Source: Clostridium porci (GTDB lineage Bacteria > Bacillota > Clostridia > Lachnospirales > Lachnospiraceae). From it: 64,000 nucleotides of DNA. The stretch is from NCBI RefSeq assembly GCF_009696375.1, contig NZ_VUMD01000001.1, positions 124,001 through 188,000 on the forward strand. Reading direction: 5' to 3'. Under the pieces are notes generated by a model. The model worked only from the letters and a program-made list of their open reading frames with translations. It did not search any database and was not told the DNA's origin. The position numbers and the translations under genes are program-made. How positions within the stretch are numbered: the first letter of the stretch is position 1; each line of letters begins with the position of its first letter. Shown here piece by piece: positions 10,040 to 18,523 of the stretch.

Positions 10040-10414
10040 ATGATAAGGAAAATTCACACAGATAAGGCGCCGGCAGCCATTGGTCCATATGTGCAGGCAG
10101 TAGCGACAGAGGAGTTTTTATTTACGTCTGGTCAGATTCCGGTAAAGCCGGAAACCGGGGAAGTAGCAGGGGATACAGTGGAGGAACAGGCAGAGCAGGT
10201 CATGAGGAATGTAGAAGCCGTTCTTGAAGCGGCTGGCATGGGGACAGGCAATGTGCTAAAGACAACATGCTTTTTAGCTGATATGAAAGATTTTGGCGCA
10301 TTTAATGAAGTTTACGGAAGACACTTTACAAGCTGTCCGGCCCGCTCCTGCGTGGCTGTAAAGGGGCTTCCGAAGGGTGTTTTGTGCGAGATGGAAGTAA
10401 TTGCTCATAAATAA
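10040..10414 (+). CDS. ridA: RidA family deaminase (imine/enamine hydrolase)
   Basis: The 124-residue protein has the family landmarks KAPAAIGPY near the start, FTSGQIP, and PARSCVAV...LPKG with the conserved substrate-binding arginine near residue 103. RidA proteins hydrolyse reactive enamine/imine intermediates released by PLP enzymes. It opens an operon with a PTS permease and a PLP aminotransferase, so it may protect or complete the reaction of that aminotransferase. AAAGGAG precedes the ATG. Confidence 0.9.
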   Translation: MIRKIHTDKAPAAIGPYVQAVATEEFLFTSGQIPVKPETGEVAGDTVEEQAEQVMRNVEAVLEAAGMGTGNVLKTTCFLADMKDFGAFNEVYGRHFTSCPARSCVAVKGLPKGVLCEMEVIAHK

Positions 10415-10430
10415 TAAGGGGGAGGTATTT

Positions 10431-11813
10431 ATGAAATACGAACGGTTAGTGAAAACAATTCTTGAAAACATCGGAGGAAAAGAAAATATTGAAAGTGCAG
10501 CACATTGTATGACCCGTCTTCGTTTAACACTGAAAGATAAAACTCTGGTAAACGAAGAGGTTCTGAAAAATACCGATGGAGTAATGGGGGTAATCAACAG
10601 CGGCGCCCAGACTCAGATAGTGATAGGGCCGGCCGTTAACGCGCTGTATAAGGAATTTACAGAGCTTGCGGGACTCAATGAAGAGACGGATGTCCATGAA
10701 AATCTGGATGACGTGAAGGAGCTAAAAAATAACCTGAAAAATAAAAAGGGAAATCTGCTTACAACATTTTTTGAAACAGTAGCAGGGATCTTTAATCCCA
10801 TTGTTCCGGCGCTGGCCGGAGCCGGCCTGGTAAGAGCCATTCTGACCATTGCTGTGGTGTTGGGGCTGGATAATACGGGACATACTTACCATGTTATTGA
10901 TACGATAGCAAACGGAATCTTTACATTCCTGCCGTTTTTGCTGGCGGCGTCCGCTGCAAAGCAGTTTAAAATGAACCGCTATGTGGCGCTGACTATCTGC
11001 GCGGCGATGATGTCCTCTAACTGGGTGTCTTTGATTGCAGAGGGAACGACCATATATTCGTTTATAGGGATTCCATTTACAGTGGTAAATTATTCATCCA
11101 GCGTTCTTCCTATGGTGTTCGCCGTGTGGTTCGCATCTTATGTGGAACGGTATGTGGACAAAGTGATACCTGGCGCTCTGAAAATTATTATGGTGCCATT
11201 CCTGACAATGCTGATTGCGACACCTGTGGCCTTAATCACGATTGGTCCAGCAGCGAATTGGGTGGGACTGAGGCTTGCGGATATATTTAATCTGTTGTTT
11301 GAAAAGGGAGGAATTTTTGCGGGGCTTATTTATGGCGGTATTTATTCTTCTATGGTAGTTCTTGGAATCCATCATGGAATGGTGCCGGTGCTTACCCAGG
11401 GAATTACTGTTCAAGGCTTCAATTACCTGTCTCCTGCCAGCGGTTCTGCCAATATGGCCCAGGCTGGAGCGGCTTTCGGAGTATGGATGAGAGCAAAGAA
11501 CAAAAAGACAAAGACAATAGCAGCGTCAGCCACCATTGCCGCAGTTACGGGTGTCAGTGAGCCTGCTATTTATGGTGTGAACTTTAAGTATAAAAAGCCG
11601 TTTCTGGCAGCCTCCATCGGCGGTGCGCTCGGCGGTGCGTTTGCATCCTTTTTTGCCTTAAAGGCATATGCCATGGGTGGGCCGTCATTTTTGAATTTTG
11701 CAATGTTTATTGGGGAAGATCCCATGAATGTATGGCTTGTTATGGCGGCGTTTGCGATTGCATTTGTTGCGGCGGCTGTGCTGACTATAATATTTGGATT
11801 TGATGAGGAATAG
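10431..11813 (+). CDS. PTS beta-glucoside-type transporter, EIIBC
   Basis: This 460-residue membrane protein has an N-terminal IIB domain with phosphocysteine in AAHCMTRLRL (C26). An EIIC domain follows with about ten hydrophobic segments and the conserved SEPAIYG and HHGMVPV motifs. No IIA domain is attached, so a separate IIA-Glc-type protein must supply phosphate. The start at 10431 follows AAGGGGGAGG; an upstream TTG at 10401 overlaps ridA and has no such site. It would import and phosphorylate the beta-glucoside cleaved by the divergent GH1 enzyme. Confidence 0.9.
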   Translation: MKYERLVKTILENIGGKENIESAAHCMTRLRLTLKDKTLVNEEVLKNTDGVMGVINSGAQTQIVIGPAVNALYKEFTELAGLNEETDVHENLDDVKELKNNLKNKKGNLLTTFFETVAGIFNPIVPALAGAGLVRAILTIAVVLGLDNTGHTYHVIDTIANGIFTFLPFLLAASAAKQFKMNRYVALTICAAMMSSNWVSLIAEGTTIYSFIGIPFTVVNYSSSVLPMVFAVWFASYVERYVDKVIPGALKIIMVPFLTMLIATPVALITIGPAANWVGLRLADIFNLLFEKGGIFAGLIYGGIYSSMVVLGIHHGMVPVLTQGITVQGFNYLSPASGSANMAQAGAAFGVWMRAKNKKTKTIAASATIAAVTGVSEPAIYGVNFKYKKPFLAASIGGALGGAFASFFALKAYAMGGPSFLNFAMFIGEDPMNVWLVMAAFAIAFVAAAVLTIIFGFDEE

Positions 11814-11831
11814 GAAGAGAAAGGCGAAGCT

Positions 11832-13031
11832 ATGAGAGATAAAATGATACCTGCTTTTGCTAAGGCGGAAGGCGGACTTTTTTCCTCTGTGGAAAAGGCG
11901 GATGTGGGGAGCTCCTATCAGGAAATGGAGAAGCAAGGAATTACCTTGATGGGATGGGCGGATCCGTTTATGCCTGACTTCTCCATGCCAGAATGTGTGG
12001 AAAAAGCCCTGATAGATGCGGTAAAAAGGGCGGAAGCTCCACATTATACGGCTCCTATTGGAAATCCAATGCTAAAGGAGCTTATTGCCAGAAAGCTGGA
12101 GCGGCAGAATGGATTAAAAGTGGATCCGCAGAGAAATATTTTAATTACTCCAGGGTCTGATAGCGGGCTTTATTTTTCTATTCTCCCCTTTATATACCCC
12201 GGAGATGAGGTGTTGATTCCTTCTCCCAGTTATCCAAATAATTACCTGAATGTGGAAATCATGGGCGGAAAAGTGATTCCTGTGCTCTTAAAGGAGGAAA
12301 ACGGGTTTCAGTTTGTAAAAAAGGATTTTGAAGACTGCATAACAAAACGGACGAAAGCCGTAGTGCTTACTCATCCGAATAATCCGACTGCTACGGTATT
12401 TAACAGGAGCTCCCTGGAGATATTGAGAGAAATCGTTGTGGAGCATGATTTAGTGCTAATTTGCGATCAGGCATTTGAAGATTTCTGCTATGGCAATGAA
12501 ATGATAACCCCGGCGGCCATGCCGGATATGTTTGACAGAACCGTAACTGTGTTTTCTTTTTCAAAGGGAATGGGACTGAGCGGTTTAAGAGTGGCTTACA
12601 TTGTGTGCAGCGATATTGTGATGGATACCATGTTTGCCAATGGAGTGTCCGTACTGGGAGCTACCAATACGGCATGCCAGTACGCTGTGGCAGCGGCCCT
12701 GGAGAATCCTTCCTTTATGAAGGAGTTTGAAGCTGCTTTTGATGAGCGCAGGCATAGGGCTTATGAAATAATCAATTCGATCCCTAATGTGTCCATGGGC
12801 CTTCCAGAAGCCGGTTTCCTTAGCTGGGTGAATGTATCCAGGCTCGGAAGCTCGTCGGAGCTTGCAGCTTATCTGGTGAAGGAGGCGAAGGTGTCTGTAA
12901 ACGACGGGATTAATTATGGGCCTGGGGGAGAAGGGCATCTGCGTATTGTACTGGGAGTTTACAAAGATACGGCAAGGGTTGTGGAAGCTCTGGAAAGCAT
13001 CCGCCGGGCTCTTGTGAAATGGCAGGAATAA
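11832..13031 (+). CDS. PLP-dependent aminotransferase, class I/II
   Basis: The 399-residue product has fold-type I features: HYTAPIGNPML, HPNNPTA (residues 181-187), a pyridine-binding Asp in ICDQAFE (D212) and the Schiff-base lysine in FSFSKGMGLSG (K245). It lies 18 bases after the PTS gene. An aminotransferase inside a beta-glucoside PTS operon is unusual and suggests that the imported compound carries an amino acid or yields one after cleavage. A beta-lyase-like activity is an alternative. RidA in the same operon fits enamine products. Confidence 0.85.
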   Translation: MRDKMIPAFAKAEGGLFSSVEKADVGSSYQEMEKQGITLMGWADPFMPDFSMPECVEKALIDAVKRAEAPHYTAPIGNPMLKELIARKLERQNGLKVDPQRNILITPGSDSGLYFSILPFIYPGDEVLIPSPSYPNNYLNVEIMGGKVIPVLLKEENGFQFVKKDFEDCITKRTKAVVLTHPNNPTATVFNRSSLEILREIVVEHDLVLICDQAFEDFCYGNEMITPAAMPDMFDRTVTVFSFSKGMGLSGLRVAYIVCSDIVMDTMFANGVSVLGATNTACQYAVAAALENPSFMKEFEAAFDERRHRAYEIINSIPNVSMGLPEAGFLSWVNVSRLGSSSELAAYLVKEAKVSVNDGINYGPGGEGHLRIVLGVYKDTARVVEALESIRRALVKWQE

Positions 13032-13122
13032 TGAGAAGGAAATATTTGATTCTGGACTGGAATAAAATGAATTTTTAAGTTAAAATAAAAAGAAAGGATG
13101 AAAACGGAGGGGAAATTGTCAT

Positions 13123-13791
13123 ATGGCTCAGAAGCCTGTAACACTTACATTGGTTGACAGAGAGATCTTAAATTCATATTCCAGGTTTATTGACGGACTG
13201 GGAAGGTATCTGGGAGATGCCTATGAAATTGTACTTCATAGTTTGGAGACTTACGAGCATTCCGTTATTAATATTCTGCATGGGGAGCATACAGAGAGAA
13301 AGGTCGGAGCGCCGATAACGGATCTGGCTTTGAATATGCTGGAGAAGCTTTCTGAGACAAAGGAGGACAATATTACATATTTCAGCAGGAACAAAAAAGG
13401 AGAACCGTTAAAATCTACAACGATTGCGATTCATGGGGAGCAGAACAGAATCATCGGGCTGATGTGTATTAATTTTTATATGAATACTCCTCTGTCGAAT
13501 GTGCTTGAGGCATTTATCCCAAAGCAGCCAGGGATTATTCAGAGCAATAAGAGAGAAAATTATGTGGACAATTCAGATGAGTTAATTGCCTCCGCCCTGG
13601 AGAATGTCAAGGAAAAAGTGATGAATGATGGGACAATTACTCCCTCAAATAAAAATAAAATGATAGTTTGCATGCTGGATGATTATGGAATATTTAATAT
13701 TAAGGATGCGGTAGTAAAAATTGCGGGACTTTTGAATATATCTAAAAATACAGTTTACATGCATTTGAGAAATAAGGGAAAGGGGGCATAG
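13123..13791 (+). CDS. YheO-type PAS/HTH transcriptional regulator
   Basis: The 222-residue protein has an N-terminal PAS-like domain (residues about 10-125, with YEIVLHSLE and IIGLMCINF) and a C-terminal helix-turn-helix (AGLLNISKNTVYMHLRN). This is the architecture of YheO/DauR regulators. Members often sit beside RidA-type and PLP enzymes, as here, and probably sense an amino-acid-related ligand. GGAGGGG at 13106-13112 precedes ATG 13123. It most likely controls the divergent promoters at 9921-10000. Confidence 0.82.
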   Translation: MAQKPVTLTLVDREILNSYSRFIDGLGRYLGDAYEIVLHSLETYEHSVINILHGEHTERKVGAPITDLALNMLEKLSETKEDNITYFSRNKKGEPLKSTTIAIHGEQNRIIGLMCINFYMNTPLSNVLEAFIPKQPGIIQSNKRENYVDNSDELIASALENVKEKVMNDGTITPSNKNKMIVCMLDDYGIFNIKDAVVKIAGLLNISKNTVYMHLRNKGKGA

Positions 13792-13805
13792 GCCTTTCAG
13801 AAGTG

Positions 13806-13852
13806 AAACGGGGTTCCAGGTAGCTTTTATAGATACTAGAACCCTGTTTTAT
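13806..13852 (+). terminator. Terminator after the YheO-type regulator gene
   Basis: AACGGGGTTC and GAACCCTGTT pair over ten positions (one G-U) around a 22-base loop, ending in TTTTAT. Confidence 0.7.
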
Positions 13853-13888
13853 CGTGTTATAGTTTCGTGATTTAAAAATTTGTCTTTA

Positions 13889-14479
13889 TTAATCGTAAAT
13901 ACTGTCAATGTCCATTTCAATCACAGCTCCCGTATAGGCGTCGATTTCATATGTGTATTCCGTTGTTTTGTAAACAAATTCGCATTCATATAGGAGGCGT
14001 CCGTCATCCTGCTCCTGATTTGCTTTGACAAATACCACCTGGGAGTCAGAAAGTCCGGCTTGGTTCAATGCGATTGCCTTGGCCTGCTCTAAGCTTATTG
14101 CAGACGTGGCGGCAGTCTGGAAAGGGGCGGAAGGCTGAGTGGGAGCAGCGGCTGCCAATCCGCCGGACTGTCCGGCAGAGGTGATGGATTCAGCCTCGTA
14201 GTCTATGCTCAGAATTGCGCCGGTATAGGCGTCGATTTCATAATCATACTCTGCATAATCAGGAGTATAAAATTCTACGTCATAGACCGGTCTTCCGTCA
14301 TCCCAGTCCAGCTTTGCATATATAAGGGCAAGATTACGTTCGGATAAGCCCGCATTGCTTAGGGCAATCTGCTTAGCGGATGCCTCTGTAATCTGCTTTG
14401 GGGCTCCAATGGCTGTCGCGGGAAGAAGGGGTACAAGGGTAAGGGATAATCCAGCTGCAGCTAACAATTTTTTTACCAT
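13889..14479 (-). CDS. Secreted protein with two PepSY domains
   Basis: The 196-residue protein begins with a signal peptide (VKKLLAAAGLSLTLVPLL, cleavage near IGA). Two PepSY repeats follow, each with an AKxIAL helix, a basic/acidic middle and a YEIDAYTGA ending (residues about 32-95 and 128-193). A Gln/Pro/Ala linker separates them. PepSY domains are thought to inhibit or bind peptidases in the envelope. GGAGGATAT precedes the start. The gene stands alone; its nearest upstream neighbour is coaX, which runs the same way. Confidence 0.8.
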   Translation of the reverse strand: MVKKLLAAAGLSLTLVPLLPATAIGAPKQITEASAKQIALSNAGLSERNLALIYAKLDWDDGRPVYDVEFYTPDYAEYDYEIDAYTGAILSIDYEAESITSAGQSGGLAAAAPTQPSAPFQTAATSAISLEQAKAIALNQAGLSDSQVVFVKANQEQDDGRLLYECEFVYKTTEYTYEIDAYTGAVIEMDIDSIYD

Positions 14480-14590
14480 ATTGATATCCTCCGTAGATAA
14501 CGTTGATGTTGTATAATGCTATTTTATATATTTAAGATTAAAGGAACATTAAAAGCAGGAATATAAATCGTATACCTTCCGCGGCCCGGA

Positions 14591-15376
14591 TTATGCAAAA
14601 GATAAAGCCTGGGGAGCATTCTTGCGATACAGAATCAGAAGCCCCTTTAACAGCAGAGCATCATCATAGTGTATTTTGTGGCGGCACAGCGGTGTAATAA
14701 AACGGGCCAGACCTCCGGTGGAAATGATGGTGGGGGATTCCCCAAGCTCTGCTTCCATCCGGTCCAGGATTCCGTCAATCATATCGACAGTTCCGTAGAT
14801 GATACCGGCTCTCATACAGTCGATAGTATTTTTTCCTATGATGCGATCCGGTACCTCCAGGCTGATGTATGGGAGCTGAGCCGTTTTGCCGCTTAAGGAG
14901 TCCAGAGAAACCTTAAGTCCCGGAAGGATAACGCCGCCGATATAGTTGCCCTTCTTGTCCACTGTACAGAGGGTAGTAGCGGTTCCCATGTCAATGACAA
15001 TCAAAGGCAGAGGGTGCTCATGGCTGGCAGCCACCGCGTCTACAATCTGGTCGCTTCCCACTGCTTTAGGGTTGTCCATAAGAATGTTAAGACCTGTTTT
15101 CATACCGGCTCCGACCAGAAAAGGGCGGATGCCCACAACCTTTTCTACGGCATTTAAAATCGTGTTGCTGAGTGGAGGAACCACAGAGGAGAGAATGGCT
15201 CCCTCAATGGAGGAAGCGCTGATCTGGTTCATCTCCAGAATATTCTTAAAGCTGATTGCGTATTCTGTATCTGTGCGGCTCTGGTCTGTGGTGATCCGTT
15301 CGATAAAATAGGTTTTCTGCTCGTCAATGCCGCCGGCTACGGTATTTGTGTTTCCCATGTCGATTGCTAAAATCAT
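14591..15376 (-). CDS. coaX: Type III pantothenate kinase
   Basis: The 261-residue protein starts ILAIDMGNTNT, the ASKHA phosphate motif of CoaX. It also carries AVGSDQIVDAV and VIDMGTATTL around residues 106-137. It phosphorylates pantothenate in the first step of CoA synthesis. CoaX is the usual isozyme in Clostridia. It is divergent from coaBC, 145 bases away, so the pathway genes share a regulatory region. AAAGGAG precedes the start. Confidence 0.93.
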   Translation of the reverse strand: MILAIDMGNTNTVAGGIDEQKTYFIERITTDQSRTDTEYAISFKNILEMNQISASSIEGAILSSVVPPLSNTILNAVEKVVGIRPFLVGAGMKTGLNILMDNPKAVGSDQIVDAVAASHEHPLPLIVIDMGTATTLCTVDKKGNYIGGVILPGLKVSLDSLSGKTAQLPYISLEVPDRIIGKNTIDCMRAGIIYGTVDMIDGILDRMEAELGESPTIISTGGLARFITPLCRHKIHYDDALLLKGLLILYRKNAPQALSFA

Positions 15377-15402
15377 CTAAGGGACTCCTTTCCTATTAAA
15401 AA

Positions 15403-15431
15403 AATATATGATATACTAACAAAAGCTCCAA
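15403..15431 (-). promoter_or_regulatory. Probable coaX promoter
   Basis: On the minus strand TTGGAG (15431-15426), 17 bases and TATATT (15408-15403), 27 bases before the start codon. Confidence 0.5.
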
Positions 15432-15521
15432 AAGCTGGGGTTAGCAGGAATATAGGGTTAAGAGAATTGACCGTTATGATTGTAACATAGAAAAACAGGA
15501 AAAACAACAGGAGGAATCCCT

Positions 15522-16721
15522 ATGTTAAAAGGAAAAACAGTGCTGCTGGGAGTAACGGGAAGCATTGCTGCCTATAAAACGGCAGGCCTTGCCAGCATGC
15601 TGGTGAAAAAGGGCGCAAAGGTTCATGTGCTGATGACGAAGCATGCAGTTAATTTTATTAATCCGATTACCTTTGAGAGCCTGACGGGAAATAAATGTCT
15701 GGTGGACACCTTTGACCGGAATTTTGAGTTCAGCGTGGAGCATGTAGCGTTGGCTAAGGCGGCAGATGCAGCTATGATAGCCCCGGCCAGCGCCAATGTA
15801 ATCGGGAAAATGGCACATGGCATTGCGGACGATATGCTGACCACTACCATGATGGCATGCAAATGCAAAAAAATCCTGGCTCCTGCCATGAATACTAACA
15901 TGTACGAAAATCCTGTTCTTCAGGATAATCTGGAGCGCTGCAGAGGCTATGGCATGGAGGTGATTCCCCCCGCAAAGGGGTATCTGGCCTGCGGCGATAC
16001 AGGGGCAGGGAAAATGCCGGAACCGGAGGCGCTGTTTGAGTACATTGTGAGGGAAATAGGGTATCCTAAGGATATGGCCGGGAAAAAAATACTTGTGACG
16101 GCTGGACCTACGATGGAGGCCATCGATCCTGTGCGCTTTATTACCAATCACAGTACTGGAAAAATGGGCTATGCCATTGCAAAAACAGCCGCCTGCCGGG
16201 GAGCGGAGGTAACACTGATAACCGGTCCTGTAAGCCTTTCGCCTCCTCTGTTTGTAAATACGGTTCCGGTGGTATGTGCCAGGGATATGTTTGAGGCAGT
16301 TACCAGCTGCAGCAATGAACAGGATATTATTATCAAAGCGGCGGCAGTAGCCGATTACCGTCCGGCTGTGGCATCTGCGGAGAAAATGAAGAAAAAGGAC
16401 GATGCTCTGACAATTTGTCTGGAGCGTACTGAGGATATTCTTGGCTGGCTGGGGAATCACCGCAAAGAAGGGCAATTCCTCTGCGGCTTTTCCATGGAAA
16501 CCCAGAACCTGCTGGAAAACTCCAGAGCCAAGCTGGAGCGAAAGAACCTGGATATGATTGTTGCCAATAATTTAAAGGTGGAAGGGGCTGGCTTCGGAAC
16601 CGATACGAACGTAGTTACCTTGATCACAAAGGATATGGAGCTGGAGCTTCCCCTTATGGATAAGGCAGAGGTGGCTGACAGGCTGCTGACGGAGATTCTG
16701 GGGAAAATGAAAGGGAATTGA
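15522..16721 (+). CDS. coaBC: Bifunctional phosphopantothenoylcysteine decarboxylase / phosphopantothenate-cysteine ligase
   Basis: In this 399-residue protein the CoaC flavoprotein half covers residues 1 to about 180. It has GVTGSIAAYK, the catalytic His segment VEHVALAK, PAMNTNMY and the substrate-loop Cys in GYLACGDTGAG. The CoaB half follows with VTAGPTMEAIDPVR, NHSTGKMG and KAAAVADYRP. Together they convert 4'-phosphopantothenate to 4'-phosphopantetheine. CAGGAGGAAT precedes ATG 15522. The order and size match the normal bacterial fusion, and coaX lies divergently upstream. Confidence 0.95.
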   Translation: MLKGKTVLLGVTGSIAAYKTAGLASMLVKKGAKVHVLMTKHAVNFINPITFESLTGNKCLVDTFDRNFEFSVEHVALAKAADAAMIAPASANVIGKMAHGIADDMLTTTMMACKCKKILAPAMNTNMYENPVLQDNLERCRGYGMEVIPPAKGYLACGDTGAGKMPEPEALFEYIVREIGYPKDMAGKKILVTAGPTMEAIDPVRFITNHSTGKMGYAIAKTAACRGAEVTLITGPVSLSPPLFVNTVPVVCARDMFEAVTSCSNEQDIIIKAAAVADYRPAVASAEKMKKKDDALTICLERTEDILGWLGNHRKEGQFLCGFSMETQNLLENSRAKLERKNLDMIVANNLKVEGAGFGTDTNVVTLITKDMELELPLMDKAEVADRLLTEILGKMKGN

Positions 16722-16804
16722 AGCTTATGAGGGCATATTTCTGGCTGCAGCGAAACAGACAGGATTGATGGGCCAAGAATTTATGGAACAGTCAGGGGAA
16801 GTCC

Positions 16805-16833
16805 TTGACTTATGATTTCAATCATAATAAAAT
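16805..16833 (+). promoter_or_regulatory. prfC promoter
   Basis: TTGACT (16805-16810), 17 bases and TAAAAT (16828-16833), 52 bases before the prfC start codon. Confidence 0.75.
16810..16827 (+). promoter_or_regulatory. Palindromic operator inside the prfC promoter
   Basis: TTATGATT-TC-AATCATAA is a perfect inverted repeat with 8-base arms. It fills the spacer between the -35 and -10 elements, a classic repressor position. Confidence 0.55.
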
Positions 16834-16885
16834 GAAGATTCGAGGACAGGAATTGTAATCATTATGAAGGACGGAGGACAAAATT

Positions 16886-18490
16886 TTGCCGCAGATAGAT
16901 AACCAGATAATAGAGGAAATAAAAAAGCGAAGGACATTTGCAATTATATCTCATCCCGATGCAGGTAAGACAACTCTGACAGAGAAATTTCTGCTGTATG
17001 GAGGCGCTATTAACCTGGCTGGTACTGTAAAGGGGAGGAAAGCCTCTAAGCATGCGGTTTCTGACTGGATGGAGATCGAGAAGGAGAGAGGTATTTCCGT
17101 TACGTCCTCTGCCATGCAGTTTAATTACAATGGATTCTGCATCAATATCCTGGATACGCCGGGGCATCAGGACTTCTCAGAGGACACCTACCGTACCCTC
17201 ATGGCTGCGGATTCCGCGGTTATGGTGATTGACGGCTCTAAGGGTGTGGAGGCCCAGACCATCAAGCTTTTTAAGGTTTGTGTTATGCGCCATATTCCCA
17301 TTTTCACCTTTATTAACAAATTTGACCGTGAGGCCAGAGACCCGTATGAGCTGATGGACGAGATTGAGGATGTACTGGGAATCCGCACCTGTCCGGTGAA
17401 TTGGCCGATTGGCTGTGGAAAGAGCTTTAAAGGGGTTTATGATCGGTTTACCAGAAAAATCACCACCTTCACAGCTGCCATGGGAGGAGCAAAAGAGGTT
17501 GAGAGCCGGGAGTTTGGAGTAAATGCAGAGGATGTAGACAGCGCAATCGGGCTTGACTATCGCCAGCAGCTTCTAGAGGACATTGAGCTTTTAGATGGAG
17601 CCAGCGATGAGCTGGATATGGAGCGGGTTCAGAGAGGAGACTTGTCTCCTGTGTTTTTCGGATCTGCCCTGACCAACTTCGGTGTTGAAACCTTTTTGGA
17701 ACATTTCCTGAAAATGACGACTCCTCCTCTGCCCAGACGTACCCTTACCGGGGAGATTGATCCGTTCCGAGTGGATTTTTCCGCCTTTGTATTTAAGATT
17801 CAGGCGAATATGAACAAGGCCCACAGAGACAGGATTGCATTTATGCGCGTTTGTTCCGGCAGGTTTGACGCAGGTATGGAGGTAAATCACGTCCAGGGGG
17901 GCAAAAAAATCCGCCTCACCCAGCCCCAGCAGCTAATGGCTCAGGACAGAAAGATTGTTGAAGAGGCATATGCCGGCGATATTATCGGTGTCTTTGACCC
18001 CGGTATTTTTTCCATTGGAGATACCTTGTGTTCCTCCAATGATACCTTTGAGTTTGAGGGGATTCCTACCTTTGCGCCGGAGCATTTTGCGCGGGTACGT
18101 CAGGTAGATACCATGAAGCGTAAGCAATTTATAAAGGGAGTGAATCAGATTGCCCAAGAGGGAGCCATTCAGATTTTTCAGGAGTTTAACTCCGGTATGG
18201 AGGAAATTATTGTAGGTGTGGTAGGCGTGCTGCAATTCGAGGTTCTAACCTACCGTTTGAAAAATGAATATAACGTGGAGGTCATTCTGGAGAAACTGCC
18301 CTTTGAACACATCCGCTGGGTAGAGAACCCGCAGGAGGTGGATGTTGCAAAGCTGACTGGAACCTCTGATATGAAGCGGATCAAGGATTTGAAGGAAAAT
18401 CCCCTGCTGCTGTTTATTAACAGCTGGAGCGTAGGTATGGTGTTAGAGCGGAATCCGGGACTGAGGCTGAGTGAATTTGGGAGGGCATAG
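16886..18490 (+). CDS. prfC: Peptide chain release factor 3
   Basis: The 534-residue translational GTPase has G1 in SHPDAGKTTL, DTPGHQDFSED for G3 and NKFDREARDP for G4. The C-terminal ending is typical of RF3 rather than EF-G, and its length is close to the 529 residues of the E. coli protein. RF3 recycles RF1/RF2 after peptide release. The start is TTG 16886 with GGAGGA 6 bases upstream; no in-frame ATG is better placed. A palindrome sits in its promoter, so its expression is probably repressor-controlled. Confidence 0.94.
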   Translation: MPQIDNQIIEEIKKRRTFAIISHPDAGKTTLTEKFLLYGGAINLAGTVKGRKASKHAVSDWMEIEKERGISVTSSAMQFNYNGFCINILDTPGHQDFSEDTYRTLMAADSAVMVIDGSKGVEAQTIKLFKVCVMRHIPIFTFINKFDREARDPYELMDEIEDVLGIRTCPVNWPIGCGKSFKGVYDRFTRKITTFTAAMGGAKEVESREFGVNAEDVDSAIGLDYRQQLLEDIELLDGASDELDMERVQRGDLSPVFFGSALTNFGVETFLEHFLKMTTPPLPRRTLTGEIDPFRVDFSAFVFKIQANMNKAHRDRIAFMRVCSGRFDAGMEVNHVQGGKKIRLTQPQQLMAQDRKIVEEAYAGDIIGVFDPGIFSIGDTLCSSNDTFEFEGIPTFAPEHFARVRQVDTMKRKQFIKGVNQIAQEGAIQIFQEFNSGMEEIIVGVVGVLQFEVLTYRLKNEYNVEVILEKLPFEHIRWVENPQEVDVAKLTGTSDMKRIKDLKENPLLLFINSWSVGMVLERNPGLRLSEFGRA

Positions 18491-18523
18491 GCCGCCTTAA
18501 GCATGTAAATAAAAGGAGACGAA

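Noticed and set aside
15525-16475. Long minus-strand open frame opposite coaBC
   Set aside because: It lies wholly inside a well-identified gene, has His/Cys/Arg-rich composition typical of antisense frames and no ribosome site.
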